From Sarcomyxa edulis (taxonomy: Eukaryota; Basidiomycota; Agaricomycetes; Agaricales; Mycenaceae), in NCBI GenBank assembly GCA_009761415.1, contig QUOL01000003.1, forward strand, positions 372,001-436,000: a stretch of 64,000 bases of DNA. The letters are read 5' to 3'. Positions 61,640-64,000 of this stretch are shown piece after piece; positions within the stretch are counted from its first letter, which is position 1, and each line of letters begins with the position of its first letter. A program made the translations under genes and the position numbers. Under the pieces are notes generated by a model, which saw nothing but the letters and a program-made list of their open reading frames with translations, was not told where the DNA came from and ran no database searches.

Positions 61640-62290
61640 CACGGTATTTATGCGCGTTTGAGGACTGGTTGGAGGAACTTCGGAAGATAGTCATGCGTCG
61701 GCGGTCGCGAAAGCTACTAATATTGCTGGACTGGATTGGGAACCTTTGGGAACCCGTTGTCGACACGCACAGCGGTGTGTGTGGTCACCCTCTGAAACAG
61801 AGAAGATGTTCTGAGTCGTAACTTCTGGTCTTCGCCTGACGCCTTTCTAGACGGCGAATACCTCGGTACCGATGTGTCTCCGTTTATATCGATACCCAAT
61901 GTGTAAGTACCCTCTACAGTCACTTCCATCTATCTCTGTTTCCTATCTGGCCAGTGTATTCGCCATATCCCCGTATCCGCACATCGCATGTATTTGCCAG
62001 AACTGTCACCAAGGGCATCCCCCATTCGTGTTCCTCGCCCCCAGGCTCAGACGGTTCTTTCGAGGCGTGGGTTATCTGCGTCCTTTACCCACCCGTCCAA
62101 ATACCCCTTACGTGGGTCCTTCTTTTTGAATATAGTGATGTTTTACCTCCGGAATTTATCGTCCTACGAGCAAAACAGTGCTCCCAGAGGAGAAAACGTA
62201 CGTGTATATATGGCATTACGTGCATCCTCTCACGAGATGCAATGCATCCAGTATCAGGCATGCTCTTTGCATGTGTTGGAAACACGATGT
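61640..62290 (+). CDS. Possible short gene or gene remnant, unrecognised
   Basis: Two open stretches on the plus strand can be joined over good splice sites: around 61815-61902 (DVLSRNFWSSPDAFLDGEYL) and 61954-62290 (YSPYPRIRTSHVFARTV, then WVICVLYPPVQIPL). The donor GTAAGT at 61902 and the acceptor at 61954 keep the frame. The mix of aromatic and charged residues looks coding. A further upstream exon (VAKATNIAGLDWEPLGTR, around 61690-61770) could join by a short 26-base intron, which is too short to trust. No start codon is certain and no family is recognised. It may be a decayed gene. Confidence 0.25.
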
Positions 62291-62941
62291 AGATATGATG
62301 GCGAGGCATCTACATGCGACTTATGCGAGGTTTCAAAGCTTCAAAACACTCATATGATAAGTTGTCCAGACCTCATTGAATTGTCACCGTCAGGACAATG
62401 CCACTGATGCTTTTGAGGTCCTGATAAGTATTTAGTGTCTCCATACCTCGCCAATGAGCTGGAGACGAGATCTCGGAAATCATACGCTTCGACTCGCTTT
62501 TTTGCAGCATGATCATTGTGCATTCTGCCTCATTGTCCGCTCTGTCTGCATAGCTAGCAGTCTCGTCCGAGGACGGCGGCTTTCGATAAGAATAAAATGC
62601 CCCCATCCTTCAACCTTCCCGATATGGGACCTCCTTTGTACTTGACTTTTTTTACGGTAAGGATGAGAATGTGTGGCAATATATGGGACATCGCTTGGAC
62701 GGTTCTACTGTCAGTGTGTGCCCATCCACGCCCCTTGCGCGAGGGGCCGTCCTGCTGCCAGTGGTATAATTATAAAAGCAGGCCAGGAATTGATCCGTGT
62801 AAGTTTCAATTTTCTATCAACCCCACCTCGAGCTCGCAAACGTTGATACAGACTCGTCCCAGCACTGTGCGCTCCCTTCTTCCCTCCCTCTGGATCTTCT
62901 CAGGAATGCCATAGGCTGATGTATTGTCCCGTCCTTCGTAG

Positions 62942-63175
62942 ATGACTTTCAGCTCGTCAGGTCGATCATCTCGAAAGAGTTCGCCCATCCCCAGACGACC
63001 CACACCACCAGCACCGCCACCGACACCACCAGTATCTCTCACCCAGTCGATCGCTAATGCGTGGAGCAAAGAGCCACAGGCAAAACAACAGCAGTGGAGG
63101 AAACTGGATGCAGACTTGCGAGGGCAGTATATCGCGTCTTCACCAAATCGAAGATATGTAAAAACGAAGTTGTGA
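62942..63175 (+). CDS. Small ORF of 77 residues, faintly HMG-box-like
   Basis: The frame starts with Ser/Pro-rich sequence (PTPPAPPPTPPVS), then SIANAWSKEPQAKQQQWRKL followed by DADLRGQYIASSPNRRYVK. Trp, Lys and Pro-x-x-x-Tyr spacing faintly recalls helices 2-3 of an HMG box, but helix 1 is not seen upstream. It could be a last exon or a small real gene. Weak evidence. Confidence 0.3.
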   Translation: MTFSSSGRSSRKSSPIPRRPTPPAPPPTPPVSLTQSIANAWSKEPQAKQQQWRKLDADLRGQYIASSPNRRYVKTKL

Positions 63176-63431
63176 GAAGGTCGAAGGAGTCGAGAGCAAA
63201 AATTGGGTGAGTAACGAGTCGTCGTATCGTTTTGGATGTGTTCTCATCCTTGGATTGTTCCGTGCCCTTGGTCCCTTCTTTTCCATGAAGACAAGATCCT
63301 TGAGTCAGAACGAATGAGGCTAGTGATGAACATAATCAGAAGGGGAGGATCATGGAGAAACAAGGGACTCTTACAATATGTATAACGATTCTCGCAAGTA
63401 CTTTACAGCCGCTAGACAATTAAATCAATAA

Positions 63432-63992
63432 TTACCCAACGGTGGGTGCAGGAGCGGGATCTTCGGTATCATCGTCGGCGAGTTCATCATCCTCGTCGTA
63501 TTCGCCTTCTTCGTCTTCTTCTTCTAGCGCAGCTTCTGCCTCGGCTTGTGCTTGTGCTGCAGATGCTGCACTGGCTATCGCCTGCTCCAACATCTTGGCC
63601 TGTTCCTCTGACAGCCCGTACCTCGACAACGAGGACATGGCAGGCTCACCGAGACTCCCAGAAGGATCGCTATTTGACTGCGTTGTAGTGATAGACGTCG
63701 ATTCGGCGGGGGGAGTGAATGTGGCGTTTCCAACTTCGGGTGGTAGATTGAGTTGTGCCTGAGCAATGACGCTCGCCAACGTCGCTTGACTGCTTGCTGG
63801 ATCCAGGGTTGACGTCGTGTCACCGCCCTGTGTATGTGTAGAGCCTAAAGAGTTGGTGACGCAAGACTGCAATAACCCATGTAAGCTCATGACAGCCGAC
63901 TGCACTTGGGTAATAACGCCAGCCTGGACCTCGCCTTCCTCCAAATTTGCGTCCTCGTTGTTGTAGCCACTGAACCCAGCAACGGTCCACAT
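63432..63992 (-). CDS. C-terminal part of an unrecognised acidic protein, 5' end outside window
   Basis: The minus-strand frame stays open from the stop at 63434-63432 to the window edge, including two codons past the internal Met at 63992, so the start is probably outside. The visible part has a Gln/Thr-rich stretch, then RYGLSEEQAKMLEQAIASAA with AAQAQAEAEAALEEEDEEG, an Ala/Glu helix running into a strongly acidic tail (DEDDELADDDTED). Such tails occur in nuclear and chromatin proteins. I do not recognise the family. Confidence 0.65.
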   Translation of the reverse strand: MWTVAGFSGYNNEDANLEEGEVQAGVITQVQSAVMSLHGLLQSCVTNSLGSTHTQGGDTTSTLDPASSQATLASVIAQAQLNLPPEVGNATFTPPAESTSITTTQSNSDPSGSLGEPAMSSLSRYGLSEEQAKMLEQAIASAASAAQAQAEAEAALEEEDEEGEYDEDDELADDDTEDPAPAPTVG

Positions 63993-64000
63993 CTTCGCCC

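Larger units (their letters stand above)
61231..63431. other. Unassigned region with fragments of possible genes
   Basis: About 2.2 kb between the F-box gene and the partial gene at the right edge. Two fragments have some coding character (see the entries at 61640 and 62942). The rest (61231-61640 and 62300-62940) holds only short open frames without family features. Confidence 0.4.

Overview
The window reads as a stretch of a filamentous basidiomycete genome, most likely an Agaricomycete. Genes are dense and split by many short introns (roughly 50-60 bases, donors GTRNGT, acceptors YAG). The gene set fits that group: a GH7 cellobiohydrolase, a GH18 chitinase, thaumatin-like and PR-1/CAP secreted proteins, a DUF6593-type protein and several F-box genes. 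No transposon, rRNA gene or CRISPR array was seen. Exon borders were placed by eye from reading frame and splice consensus, so gene ends are firmer than internal borders.

Layout. 1-8.8 kb: ribosomal protein uS2 (S0/RPSA, minus, cut by the left edge), a large FUSC-like/DUF2421 membrane protein, and an API5-like helical-repeat protein. 9-16 kb: a DOMON plus cytochrome b561 membrane protein, a homocysteine S-methyltransferase and a fungal glycerol-3-phosphate acyltransferase. 16-21.5 kb: a GH7 cellobiohydrolase with no cellulose-binding module and a Chk2/Rad53/Cds1 checkpoint kinase (SQ/TQ cluster, FHA, kinase). 21.5-22.5 kb: a gene-free stretch with five ACGCGT (MCB) elements. 22.5-27.2 kb: a divergent pair, a TauD/Jlp1-type sulfonate dioxygenase and an anion:cation symporter of the Dal5 family, sharing a promoter with a CACGTG element. 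28.5-33.2 kb: a DUF6593-type protein, a ZNHIT3/Hit1-like zinc-finger protein, a Rex1/Rnh70-like RNA exonuclease and an intron-containing tRNA-Thr(CGU). 34-38 kb: two tandem CAP/PR-1 genes with different Ser/Lys-rich linkers, one holding a perfect 21-base x 8 minisatellite. 39-48 kb: an unrecognised nuclear-type protein with an MCB promoter element, two F-box genes and a thaumatin-like gene. 49-61 kb: an MCT-like MFS transporter, another F-box gene, the Paf1-complex subunit Ctr9, a GH18 chitinase and a fourth F-box gene. 61-64 kb: mostly unassigned, ending in a partial acidic protein.

Functionally the window mixes housekeeping genes (translation, transcription elongation, snoRNP assembly, RNA trimming, lipid and methionine metabolism, checkpoint signalling) with accessory secreted enzymes and nutrient uptake. 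The best candidate for a small functional module is the sulfonate uptake and cleavage pair. The most notable regulatory signal is the MCB cluster upstream of the checkpoint kinase. Nothing in the window is clearly a wholly new system; the more interesting leads are listed as findings.
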